In this document: piece by piece, positions 36,750 to 44,930 of the stretch
How positions within the stretch are numbered: position 1 is the first letter of the stretch
Layout: every line of letters begins with the position of its first letter
NCBI RefSeq assembly: GCF_030348505.1
Contig: NZ_JAUCFJ010000002.1
Location: 1,988,001 to 2,052,000, forward strand
Reading direction: 5' to 3'
Length of the DNA: 64,000 nt
Source of the DNA: Lysinibacillus sp. G4S2
GTDB taxonomy: Bacteria; Bacillota; Bacilli; Bacillales_A; Planococcaceae
Notes under the pieces: model-generated
What the model was told of the DNA's origin: nothing
Seen by the model: the letters and a program-made list of their open reading frames with translations, nothing else
The model's database searches: none
Program-made: the position numbers and the translations under genes

Positions 36750-38256
36750 TTTCTTTGAAGTGTTTAGCGAACGAAAAGGCCAACTATGGGCATCGTTATT
36801 AGAGCATATTCAAATTTCCTTTATTGCGCTATTTTTTGCAGTGGTAATAGCTATACCTCTAGGAATCTATTTAACAAATAAAAAGAAAATAGCGGAAAGT
36901 ATTATTGGGATTAGTGCTGTTTTACAAACAATTCCTTCATTAGCGCTATTAGGTTTATTAATTCCTCTGTTTGGCATCGGAAAAGTACCTGCAATTATTG
37001 CCCTAGTTGTTTATGCTCTTCTTCCGATTTTACGTAATACATTTACGGGAATAAACGAAGTGGATCCATCATTAAAAGAGGCGGCAATGGCCATGGGGAT
37101 GAATTCACGAAAGCGATTAATAAAGGTAGAATTGCCACTTGCAATGCCTGTTATCATGGCAGGGATTAGAACAGCTATGGTATTAATCGTTGGAACGGCA
37201 ACTTTGGCAGCATTAATCGGAGCGGGGGGATTAGGAGATATCATTTTGCTTGGTATTGACCGAAATAATCCATCACTTATTATTTTAGGAGCTGTTCCTG
37301 CGGCGATTTTAGCATTAGTATTCGACTTTTTGCTAAAAAAGCTAGAATCACTTTCGTTTAGAAAAACGATTACAGCATTGAGCGCTATTAGCGTTGTGGC
37401 ATTAATAATGATGATCCTGCCACTACTAAACTTCAAAGAGCAAGAAGAAATTGTCATTGCAAGCAAGCTTGGCTCTGAGCCTGAAATTCTTATCAATATG
37501 TATAAATTGCTTATTGAGGATGAAACAGACTTAAAGGTGCAATTAAAACCTGGACTAGGTAAAACTTCCTTTGTATTTAATGCGCTAAAATCTGGCAGTA
37601 TCGATATTTATCCAGAATTTACGGGGACAGCTATTTCAGAGTTTTTAAAAGAGGAAGCTATCAATAATAATCAGGAGGATGTTTATAATCAGGCAAAAGA
37701 AGGAATGATGAACAAATTTGACATGGTAATGTTAAGTCCGATGAAATATAACAATACGTATGCACTGGCTGTGTCAAAGGAAATGGCCGAAACCTATCAT
37801 TTGCAATCAATTTCTGACCTTAAGCCTATTCAAGAAACGATAAAAGCCGGCTTCACATTGGAATTTAATGATCGAGAAGATGGTTATTTGGGCATTCAAA
37901 AACGTTATGGCATGACATTTTCTAATATAACAACAATGGAGCCAAAGCTTAGATATCAAGCTATCCAAACAGGAAATATCGATTTATTAGATGCTTACTC
38001 AACAGATAGTGAGATACGTCAATACAATTTGCAAGTTTTGACGGATGATCAGCAATTATTTCCACCTTATCAAGGGGCACCTTTACTAAGAAAAGAGACG
38101 CTAGACAAATATCCTGAGATCGAAACAGCCTTAAATAAACTGGCAAATCAAATTACAGATGATGAGATGCGTGAAATGAATTATCAAGTCAATGTAGAAG
38201 GTAAAAATGTAGCGGATGTGGCACGTGAATATTTAATAAAGGCAGGACTGCTGTAA
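36742..38256 (+). CDS. Osmolyte ABC transporter permease fused to substrate-binding domain (OpuCB-OpuCC type)
   Basis: 504 residues. Residues about 1-210 are an OpuCB-like permease (six hydrophobic segments, E-A-A-M-A-M-G-M-N-S-R-K-R-L coupling loop); after a further hydrophobic stretch (about 213-232) comes an OpuCC-like QAT-binding domain starting I-V-I-A-S-K-L-G-S-E-P-E-I-L-I-N and containing Y-P-E-F-T-G-T. Such fusions are known in this family (permease/substrate-binding proteins), so a separate lipoprotein is not needed. Imports betaine, carnitine or choline for osmoprotection. ATG at 36742 fits the AGAGGT site. Confidence 0.9.
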   Translation: MTNFFEVFSERKGQLWASLLEHIQISFIALFFAVVIAIPLGIYLTNKKKIAESIIGISAVLQTIPSLALLGLLIPLFGIGKVPAIIALVVYALLPILRNTFTGINEVDPSLKEAAMAMGMNSRKRLIKVELPLAMPVIMAGIRTAMVLIVGTATLAALIGAGGLGDIILLGIDRNNPSLIILGAVPAAILALVFDFLLKKLESLSFRKTITALSAISVVALIMMILPLLNFKEQEEIVIASKLGSEPEILINMYKLLIEDETDLKVQLKPGLGKTSFVFNALKSGSIDIYPEFTGTAISEFLKEEAINNNQEDVYNQAKEGMMNKFDMVMLSPMKYNNTYALAVSKEMAETYHLQSISDLKPIQETIKAGFTLEFNDREDGYLGIQKRYGMTFSNITTMEPKLRYQAIQTGNIDLLDAYSTDSEIRQYNLQVLTDDQQLFPPYQGAPLLRKETLDKYPEIETALNKLANQITDDEMREMNYQVNVEGKNVADVAREYLIKAGLL

Positions 38257-38274
38257 AACTAAAATCATAGAAAC

Positions 38275-38320
38275 AAGTAGCTAGAAAAGAAATGGTGATC
38301 TTTTATCTAGCTACTTTTTT
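38275..38320 (+). terminator. Terminator after the OpuC operon
   Basis: AAGTAGCTAGA pairs with TCTAGCTACTT, followed by TTTTTTT. Confidence 0.85.
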
Positions 38321-38355
38321 TCTTAGAGAACTTCTTTTGAGCGAATGTAACGGAT

Positions 38356-38751
38356 TTAAACGCTTTTTGTATCGGAATTCCATTCAATAGTCGAAAGCAA
38401 GGAAACAAACGGGAAGATTAAAAACAAAGAATTCAATCCATAATTGCCTAATATCCATATATTAATACAACTAACCAGAGCTAAACCAATTAGGTTAAAG
38501 AGAATGAAATAAGTTATTTTATTTTGTAGTTGTTTAATCAAATAGAGATCAATAGGTACTACGAAAATAATTATGAATAAATAGATTGCTAAAAAAGGCA
38601 GCACAAAAAACATGAGATTTTCGAACATTGTAAACCTGATTAATGCGGAATCGGAGTTTTCCTCGATGAATTGAATACTTAAAGTAGTCAACAAAGCCAC
38701 TATTAACGGTAATAAAAGTATTTTGAATATGTTATTACGACTTTTTTTCAT
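38356..38751 (-). CDS. Small hypothetical membrane protein
   Basis: 131 residues with four hydrophobic stretches (about 9-27, 45-68, 82-98, 102-120) and a basic N-terminus M-K-K-S-R-N-N. GAGGTAAAC stands before the ATG, so it is probably expressed. I recognise no family; no neighbour shares its orientation. Confidence 0.55.
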   Translation of the reverse strand: MKKSRNNIFKILLLPLIVALLTTLSIQFIEENSDSALIRFTMFENLMFFVLPFLAIYLFIIIFVVPIDLYLIKQLQNKITYFILFNLIGLALVSCINIWILGNYGLNSLFLIFPFVSLLSTIEWNSDTKSV

Positions 38752-39512
38752 GTTTACCTCATTGTATTAACTTACTTGTTGATAACAATTATAGAGAAAA
38801 TATTTAAAAATTGCTAAGTTTTGGTTTGTTGCTTAAAGTTGTAGACGACATTTGTTAAAACGTATGCTTTATATGCAAGTTAACTGGAAACTCGGTAGCT
38901 CCTTGCGTATTAGTGTCACAGAAGGAAACACTAGAGCGAGCCAGTAGACTTTATCGAAAAAGTATGAAAATAGTAGGATACGTTACTATACGTATTATCT
39001 CAGTGCAGAAAGTTAGTCTAACATTGTCTTATCTGTAACAATGTATCTGTGGGAAAGTGAAGCCACAACGTTAATAACGCCGAGGTGTAATTGATAGAAT
39101 ACATCATTTTACATGCGACTATGTTCTTGGGTATATTATACTTATTTTCTGAAAGTTAAGAGATATATACTTTTTTTAGTACATTCATAATTATTATTCG
39201 AAGAAAACAACTTAAAAAAGACTGAATATGCAAATTAATGGAATTTGAAATATTAGATTGAATTATTAAAAAAACAATATTTGGATTGTCATTGCTTCAA
39301 TAGTATAATTTCTTCCAATGCAAGTTGTTTTGGTGATAAATGTGGATTAAAATGGGTATCAGCTCAAATAATAGATTCATCACCATAACGTGGGGGTGAT
39401 TTATGTTCCAACTGGACAAATATCATTTTTGGTGATGAAACAAAAAATAGCTTTATTAGTATAATTTTTTTATTGAGCTAAAAATTTATGAAGATACATC
39501 TTGGAGGAAGAA
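38752..39512. other. Long intergenic region with a decayed repeat
   Basis: About 760 bp. At 38890-39075 there are degraded pieces of the GC-rich module (GCGTATTAGTGTCACAGA, CTGTGGGAAAGTGAAGCCACAACG). The rest is AT-rich; no ORF with a ribosome site. The last 150 bp presumably contain the promoter of the lipoprotein gene. Confidence 0.45.
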
Positions 39513-40781
39513 ATGAAAAAGAGTTTATTTTTAATGTCTTCGCTAGTTTTATCCACTTCAATTATTCTTAGTGGCTGTGGAAACAGTGAGGATGAAGCAA
39601 AAAAAGACGATAATTCAAAGAACACACAGGAAGAAAAAGGACAAGAACAAGATAAAGTCAAAAAAGACGAGCCTAAAAAAGATAAGAAATCAACTGAAGG
39701 ATCAGCTGACTTTGCTTCTTTAATTTCCTATATGGAAAAGGAAACTCAAGGGAAAACTAAAGTTCTTTTTGAAAACAATGAACCCCAAGTACATAAAATG
39801 GAGAATGTTTCAATTTCACTTGATGCATATTCAGTAGTAGAATTAAAGGATTTCCATACTGATTTTAATATTCCTTTTAACGAGGAAACAAATGGTGGTG
39901 TCATTTTAGCTAAATACACAGTGAAAAATGACATGGATAAAGATGTTTATTATACGCCTACTTTAGATATTACATTTACGGGTGCAGATAAATATTATAC
40001 GAACTATAAGGAATTAATTCCTAAAGAAGATCAATTGCCAACAAAACTAGGCTATGAAACAGATTATTTGCTAAAAAAGGGTGAAGAGGTAACAGGATAT
40101 ATCGCTTATCCATTCGGTGCAACAGATTTAGCAAAAATCAATGAACTGGGCACAGTATCAGTTATGGTTCCAGTACCGCTTTCTGAAAAAGAAAAATATG
40201 ATGCTACTATTGGTTCAGAAGGAAGATTTAATCTTGCTTTAAATACGGATGGTTCGAAAAAAGTATCAAGTAACGCATCATTCTATCAAGATAAAGTAAC
40301 GATGGACAATATGGGTGAAAAGAAGATGCTGAAAGAAAAAAGCGGCATCAATGACAGTAAAAAAATTGGTGATGTAAATGCTATTTTAGATGGATATCAG
40401 TTTACAGCATTTACACCAAATGAGGTGGAAGCTCCTCGTTTCTCCAATTTCACAAACGGTGTTACTTTATTAACAGTGAAATTTAAGCTAGACAATAAAG
40501 CTGCTAGTGAAATTGGCTTATCTTCTATGTCTTCAAAATTAACTGTTAATGATGGAGCGCAATATTTATTGAGCGAAGGCATGTTATTAAATTACAGTTA
40601 TAATGACGTTGTTAAAGCTGGAGAAACTGGCGAGCTATTGCAAGTATTCGTATTAGACCAAGAGCAATATGAAAAAATTTGGAAAGATAAATCCTTTGAA
40701 ATTGAATTAGGTCCAATTCGAGATCAAGGGGCAAAGGATACTTCTAAAGGCCATAAAGTAACGTTTACATTACCAAAATAA
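39513..40781 (+). CDS. DUF5068-like lipoprotein
   Basis: 422 residues. Signal peptide M-K-K-S-L-F-L-M-S-S-L-V-L-S-T-S with lipobox I-L-S-G-C (Cys22), then a Lys/Asp/Glu-rich linker to about residue 65 and two similar beta-rich halves, each with a pattern like V-S-I-S-L-D-A-Y / N-A-I-L-D-G-Y and a following T-F-T/T-V-K-F strand, as in DUF5068 lipoproteins. Surface-anchored, function unknown. The ATG at 39513 follows TTGGAGG; upstream TTG codons are less likely. Monocistronic with a good terminator. Confidence 0.75.
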   Translation: MKKSLFLMSSLVLSTSIILSGCGNSEDEAKKDDNSKNTQEEKGQEQDKVKKDEPKKDKKSTEGSADFASLISYMEKETQGKTKVLFENNEPQVHKMENVSISLDAYSVVELKDFHTDFNIPFNEETNGGVILAKYTVKNDMDKDVYYTPTLDITFTGADKYYTNYKELIPKEDQLPTKLGYETDYLLKKGEEVTGYIAYPFGATDLAKINELGTVSVMVPVPLSEKEKYDATIGSEGRFNLALNTDGSKKVSSNASFYQDKVTMDNMGEKKMLKEKSGINDSKKIGDVNAILDGYQFTAFTPNEVEAPRFSNFTNGVTLLTVKFKLDNKAASEIGLSSMSSKLTVNDGAQYLLSEGMLLNYSYNDVVKAGETGELLQVFVLDQEQYEKIWKDKSFEIELGPIRDQGAKDTSKGHKVTFTLPK

Positions 40782-40786
40782 ATTGT

Positions 40787-40823
40787 AAAAGCCCTCTCAT
40801 ATTGTTTTGAGAGGGCTAATTTT
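40787..40823. terminator. Terminator between lipoprotein and hypothetical gene
   Basis: AGCCCTCTCA pairs with TGAGAGGGCT around 8 nt; A-rich before and T-rich after. Confidence 0.85.
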
Positions 40824-40827
40824 ATAT

Positions 40828-41523
40828 TTACCAGCCTTGAAGCCCTAAACCTTTTTTATGGGACGATTCTAGTAGCACAAGTTTTTCTTCCCATTCATTA
40901 CATATTGTCTCCCAATAATGTAAAGGTTCTAGAGTAGAATCAATCTTTCGTAACTTAGTCCTTAATTGATGAGGGATTGCCAAGATTTTATCACTAAATT
41001 TCATTTCCTCTTTATCTCGAAAATCATTGTAGTATTTAGTAATTTTATTAACATACCGTTTATAGATTGCTAGCGAATGACAAAAAGTCTCTATTGATGA
41101 ATTTACAAATATACGTTCAATGTTTTCTAAATTGTTGTAGTCTAGTAAAAAGATTTCATCGCTAGCTCGATTGAGCACAAAGTATTCATAATTGGTATGT
41201 TCTTTAATTAAATAGAAATCCTCAAACATCAAATAATTTGGTAGCTTATTTATAATATCTGCATAGTACCAATCACTTTCAAGTTTCTTTAAAGGTTCCT
41301 TCTCACCAGATTGCTCTAAATTTGATATTTCTCTTTGTAATTTCATTTCTTTTAGTGAGGAATAACTTCTCAAAAATCCTTTAGCAATTGATAAAAATTT
41401 ATATTTTTTGCGGAACTTTTCAAAGTCATCTCCAATATTCTCAACTAAAAAATCAATTGAAGTTTGAGAGATTCCTTTCTGATCCATTTGCAAGATAGCT
41501 CTATATGTATGTAAAGAATCCAA
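40828..41523 (-). CDS. Hypothetical protein
   Basis: 231-residue charged, mostly helical protein with TTG start behind AAAGGGAG. The central part (Y-Y-A-D-I-I-N-K-L-P-N-Y-L-M-F-E-D-F-Y-L-I, then Y-E-Y-F-V-L-N-R and I-F-L-L-D-Y) has a layout loosely like SUKH-type immunity proteins, but the resemblance is too weak to name it. No membrane segment or signal peptide. Confidence 0.5.
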   Translation of the reverse strand: MDSLHTYRAILQMDQKGISQTSIDFLVENIGDDFEKFRKKYKFLSIAKGFLRSYSSLKEMKLQREISNLEQSGEKEPLKKLESDWYYADIINKLPNYLMFEDFYLIKEHTNYEYFVLNRASDEIFLLDYNNLENIERIFVNSSIETFCHSLAIYKRYVNKITKYYNDFRDKEEMKFSDKILAIPHQLRTKLRKIDSTLEPLHYWETICNEWEEKLVLLESSHKKGLGLQGW

Positions 41524-41697
41524 TTTATATATACTCCCTTTCTAAGTTATAAACTTTCTTCTATTGTAATATTATACCGAATTTAGTTTGCTTTATAAAT
41601 CGAATTAAAACAATGAAATTTTAATGATAAACATTAAATAATTATTGAAAAGGATAAAATAGAACGTATAATTAACATTAAGAGAGGGGATGCTTGA

Positions 41698-42336
41698 ATG
41701 GAACAAACACTTCAAAGTAAAGAATTTCGATTTTTAACAAAAGGGTTACGTACAGTTTTTACAATCATTATGGTTTTGATGATATTTGGACTTACTATGA
41801 TAGGTGTATTTTTAGTTGGAGCAATTTTTGTGCCCGAGAATCAAGTAAACAATTTTCTAACACAGGGTTATTTAACAGCTTCTGCTCATTTAGGTGGTAT
41901 GGAAATTGAATTAGCAGATAAGGTAGCGAAAGATATCCAATATACAAAAATGAATTTCGTGAAATTATTATTTACTGCTACAATATACATAGGAATATTA
42001 TTATTTATCGTTGTCCAAGTAAGGAATCTATTAAGTAATTTAAGTAAGGGGATTATTTTTTCAGGAACGAATAGTAGAAAAATGGAGTGGATTGCTTACG
42101 CTGTAGTTGTATTAAGCTTAACAGTAGATTCATTTCAAACGTACATTGCCTATATTGTTATTGAACAATTTAATTTAGATGAGTTGTTAGTAGGTACAGG
42201 ATTGATAAAAGGATTAACCTTTCATTTTACTGGAATTAATTGGACGTTACTATTATGTGGATTAGCCATTTGGACGATAGCACGTGTAGTTCGATACGGT
42301 GCGTTTTTGCAAGATGAATATGATGCAACAGCTTAG
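41698..42336 (+). CDS. DUF2975 membrane protein
   Basis: 212 residues with four membrane segments (about 18-42, 80-102, 124-148, 175-197) and an extracellular loop after the first. Matches the DUF2975 family, which regularly occurs beside a small XRE regulator, as here (12 bp downstream). Such pairs are thought to form a membrane-linked regulatory unit, but the mechanism is not known. Start ATG behind GAGGGG. Confidence 0.78.
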   Translation: MEQTLQSKEFRFLTKGLRTVFTIIMVLMIFGLTMIGVFLVGAIFVPENQVNNFLTQGYLTASAHLGGMEIELADKVAKDIQYTKMNFVKLLFTATIYIGILLFIVVQVRNLLSNLSKGIIFSGTNSRKMEWIAYAVVVLSLTVDSFQTYIAYIVIEQFNLDELLVGTGLIKGLTFHFTGINWTLLLCGLAIWTIARVVRYGAFLQDEYDATA

Positions 42337-42347
42337 GAAGTGAAGAA

Positions 42348-42563
42348 ATGACAATAATTATTCGGTTAGATCGAATGCTTGCTGATCGAAAAATGCAGCT
42401 AAGTGAGCTAGCAGAAAAGGTTGATGTGTCGATTGTCAATCTATCCAACTTAAAAACAGGAAAGGTTAGAGCCGTACGTTTTTCTACATTAAATGCGATA
42501 TGTAAGGCATTGGGCTGTCAACCTGGAGATATTTTAGAATATATAGAGGATGAAGAAGAATAA
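42348..42563 (+). CDS. XRE-family regulator partner of DUF2975
   Basis: 71-residue Cro/cI-type HTH protein: I-I-I-R-L-D-R-M-L-A-D-R-K-M-Q-L-S-E-L-A, then V-S-I-V-N-L-S-N-L-K-T-G-K-V-R-A-V-R-F-S, and C-Q-P-G-D-I-L-E-Y near the end (YozG-like). It consists of the DNA-binding domain only. Behind AGGAAGTG. Likely controls its own operon together with the DUF2975 protein. Confidence 0.85.
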   Translation: MTIIIRLDRMLADRKMQLSELAEKVDVSIVNLSNLKTGKVRAVRFSTLNAICKALGCQPGDILEYIEDEEE

Positions 42564-42616
42564 TAGGGACCCGAAGAGTGAATGCTGTTCGGGTCTCGAA
42601 ACTTTTACTTTTATAA

Positions 42617-42667
42617 TTGACGATATGAGTGAAGAGCTATAAAATAAAAAAGACCGACCAGACGGTT
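42617..42667 (+). promoter_or_regulatory. Promoter and TetR operator of the SMR efflux operon
   Basis: TTGACG (42617-42622), 17 bp, TAAAAT (42640-42645), then AAAAAAGACCGACCAGACGGTTTT-type palindrome with GACCG at 42652 and CGGT to 42666, overlapping the expected start point. GACCG...CGGT is the usual look of TetR operators, so the regulator encoded next probably represses here. Confidence 0.7.
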
Positions 42668-42692
42668 TTTTATTTTATAAGGAGGCTATGAA

Positions 42693-43232
42693 ATGTCATC
42701 AAAAGCTGATTTAAAGCGATTACATATTATCCAAACCGCGATTCAATATTTGAAGGACAATGATGTAAGTACGTTGACTTTAGATAAGATTGCAAGTAGG
42801 GGGAATATTAGTAAGGGCGGATTACTCTATCATTTTAAAACGAAGGATGCGCTTCAAACAGCGATAGCCGAAACGATTTTGAATGACGTTATGCATTTAT
42901 ATGAGCATCTAGCAAGCCAAGAGCAAGGGACAGGGAGATTGACGAGAGCATTTATTTTAGCTTCTCAAAAAGATCTTGCGAAAGGGGCATCCTTAAATAT
43001 TGCGATTCAAATTTTGCAACAGGACCATGCATCGATTGCATCAGCCTACGAATGCTTACTAGAAGAGTTGTTTGAAGATGGGTTAGAGGTCTCTATTGTC
43101 CATTTGATTCGGTTAACGATTGATGGATTGTATTATTCAAAACGGTTAAATATTGCACCGATTTCTACTGAAGCAATAGAGGGTGTCTTTGAACAATTAA
43201 TGCAAATGACAAGGAAGGAATACCATATATGA
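42693..43232 (+). CDS. TetR-family regulator of SMR efflux genes (YvdT-like)
   Basis: 179 residues. N-terminal HTH: I-I-Q-T-A-I-Q-Y-L, L-T-L-D-K-I-A-S-R-G-N-I-S-K-G-G-L-L-Y-H-F-K-T-K-D; the C-terminal helical domain binds an inducer. AAGGAGG before the ATG. Its TGA overlaps the ATG of the first SMR gene (ATGA). Same arrangement as B. subtilis yvdT-yvdS-yvdR, so it should sense a substrate of the pump. Confidence 0.88.
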   Translation: MSSKADLKRLHIIQTAIQYLKDNDVSTLTLDKIASRGNISKGGLLYHFKTKDALQTAIAETILNDVMHLYEHLASQEQGTGRLTRAFILASQKDLAKGASLNIAIQILQQDHASIASAYECLLEELFEDGLEVSIVHLIRLTIDGLYYSKRLNIAPISTEAIEGVFEQLMQMTRKEYHI

Positions 43233-43555
43233 GTGCTTTTGGTTTATTATTAATTGCAATTATCTCAGAAGTTTTTGCAAGCTCAATGTTGAAACTAACA
43301 AATGGATTTAAACGAATATTACCGACAATCGGTGTAGTGGTTGGATATGGAACAGCTTTTTATTTCCTATCTTTAACATTACAATCTTTAGCAATTGGTA
43401 CGGCATATGCGATTTGGGCAGGATTAGGAACCGCGCTCACAGCAATAGTCGGTGTAGTCTTTTATAAGGAATTATTCAATTTTAAAAAGCTTATGGGTAT
43501 TCTATTAATTATTGTCGGTGTGGTTATTCTTAACCTTGCTGGTAGTGGACATTAA
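43229..43555 (+). CDS. SMR efflux protein, subunit 1
   Basis: 108 residues, four membrane helices. Essential Glu14 in TM1 (I-S-E-V-F-A-S-S-M-L-K), Y-A-I-W-A-G-L-G-T-A in TM3. The TM1 S-E-V-F-A-S-S-M-L-K pattern resembles drug-exporting SMR proteins more than guanidinium exporters. Works as a heterodimer with the next protein, exporting organic cations by proton antiport. Confidence 0.9.
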   Translation: MSAFGLLLIAIISEVFASSMLKLTNGFKRILPTIGVVVGYGTAFYFLSLTLQSLAIGTAYAIWAGLGTALTAIVGVVFYKELFNFKKLMGILLIIVGVVILNLAGSGH

Positions 43556-43569
43556 GGAGGAATTTGCAA

Positions 43570-43905
43570 ATGAACGGTTATTTATTTTTAATGTTATCCA
43601 TTGTCAGCGAAGTATTTGCCACAACGATGCTTAAATATTCTGAAGGATTTACAATTCTAGGTCCATCGATTGCAGTCGCAATTGGATATGGCATTTCGTT
43701 CTATTCATTATCGCTATGTTTAAAAACGCTACCGTTAAGCCTAGCCTATGCCGTTTGGTCTGGAATAGGTACAGCATTAACAGTCATTGTGGGAATCGTG
43801 TTATGGGGAGATGTGTTTAATCTTTACTCAGCCATCGGAATCACACTTATTATTGGTGGGGTTATTCTTCTAAATCATGGGAATGAAAATAATGCCACAA
43901 CATAG
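43570..43905 (+). CDS. SMR efflux protein, subunit 2
   Basis: 111 residues, four helices, Glu14 (V-S-E-V-F-A-T-T-M-L-K) and Y-A-V-W-S-G-I-G-T-A. ATG at 43570 follows AAGGAGG and puts the Glu at the family's position 14; the TTG two codons before does not. Homologous to subunit 1, supporting a dual-topology heterodimer. Confidence 0.9.
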   Translation: MNGYLFLMLSIVSEVFATTMLKYSEGFTILGPSIAVAIGYGISFYSLSLCLKTLPLSLAYAVWSGIGTALTVIVGIVLWGDVFNLYSAIGITLIIGGVILLNHGNENNATT

Positions 43906-43910
43906 CGTCA

Positions 43911-43955
43911 AATAAAGAAAACGTCCAAATTAAATGGACGTTTTCTTTATTTTGT
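43911..43955. terminator. Long perfect hairpin terminator after the SMR operon
   Basis: AATAAAGAAAACGTCCA and its exact complement TGGACGTTTTCTTTATT around 7 nt: 17-bp stem. Confidence 0.9.
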
Positions 43956-44237
43956 AGAACCCTTTTTTAATAAAAATTTAATGAAAGATTGGATGAGTTA
44001 CTCATATTTGCTTTCTTAAAAAACGGATTTATTCCATCAGAAATGCCTTCAATTGTTATCATCCTAAATTCCTCTTTATTTAGGTTTATTTAATTTCCCC
44101 ATTTTTGATGTTTCTCTCACGAAAAAAGTCGTCATATTCCTAAGCTCTACATATTATAACGAGAAGGTATTAAATATTTTTGTAATGGATTCATTGATGA
44201 CAGATGGCTCATTAAGACCGGGGAGGGGCTGGGGGAA
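43956..44237. other. Intergenic region before the CotZ-like gene
   Basis: About 280 bp. CATATTATA at 44150-44158 fits the sigma-K -10 pattern CATAnnnTA, but I see no matching AC -35 at the right distance, so it is only suggestive of mother-cell expression. Nothing else stands out. Confidence 0.3.
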
Positions 44238-44669
44238 TTGAATAATGACAACAAAAGAAACCATTTTTTATGCGATGCACTCTACGACATAAAAGCACTC
44301 CAGGATATGATGAAAGATTTTCATTCTAAATACTTTGGACAGCTGCTTGTGAAAATAGTGGGAAGTGATACGATACCCTTCTTTTTAGTAACACACAACG
44401 GTACTCATTTAAAATTATTGGATACAGTAAAGCAGTTTGAAACAGAGTTTTTTCGTATAGAGGCTATTGATAGGGAGCGTTGCCGTGGAACTATTTCGCT
44501 TTTACGTGCCTTTGATTATGAAGACCGGGATACGAATTTGATTGCAGATGTTGTGAGGTTAGAAAAAACATCTACGGAAAAATCTATTGAATTAAGTGGT
44601 ATATATGCGATTCAGTTATTAAAGCCTGAAATGTTAAAAGGGAAATTAATCATTGAGCCAAAATGGTGA
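44238..44669 (+). CDS. CotY/CotZ-like spore coat protein lacking most cysteines
   Basis: 143 residues. Matches the CotY/CotZ/ExsY family in F-L-C-D-A-L-Y-D-I-K-A-L-Q-D at the N-terminus, S-D-T-I-P-F-F-L-V-T-H-N-G-T near 48-61, and F-F-R-I-E-A-I-D-R-E-R-C-R-G-T-I-S-L-L-R-A near 75-95. Authentic members are Cys-rich and crosslink the outer coat; here only two Cys remain. TTG start behind GGGAGGGG; no ATG in frame nearby. Lies upstream of the ATP-grasp/Mur cluster. Confidence 0.6.
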   Translation: MNNDNKRNHFLCDALYDIKALQDMMKDFHSKYFGQLLVKIVGSDTIPFFLVTHNGTHLKLLDTVKQFETEFFRIEAIDRERCRGTISLLRAFDYEDRDTNLIADVVRLEKTSTEKSIELSGIYAIQLLKPEMLKGKLIIEPKW

Positions 44670-44692
44670 ATGAAATTTTAAGTACCTAAAAG

Positions 44693-44834
44693 AGGCGTGT
44701 TCACTATTGATCGATAAAGGGATTTTTTTGTTGATAGTTTGCTAGTGTATGCCCATTTTTAACCGATACTTGCCCGCAGCAGAGATCAGTGTCTTTTAAA
44801 ATAGATAAAGATGGTTAATTAACATACATGTTAC
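44693..44834. repeat. Degenerate copy of the CAGGYGTGTTGAT element
   Basis: Left end GAGGCGTGTT and right end GGTTAATTAACATACATG face each other; read from the right, the order (AACCATCTTTATC, GATCTCTGC, GGGCAAGT) follows the right end of the element at 55113. Short and decayed. Confidence 0.5.
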
Positions 44835-44855
44835 TAAAATAACATAAAAATTAGA

Positions 44856-44871
44856 GCATATGTCTATATGC
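44856..44871. promoter_or_regulatory. Palindrome GCATATGTCTATATGC upstream of the fusion ligase
   Basis: Perfect 6-bp arms around GTCT, 60 bp before the start codon. Operator-like, but no regulator is known. Confidence 0.35.
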
Positions 44872-44930
44872 ACGTTACATTAGCTGAATTTATTAGAGAG
44901 AGAATTAGATGAAAGGAAGAGATACATGGC

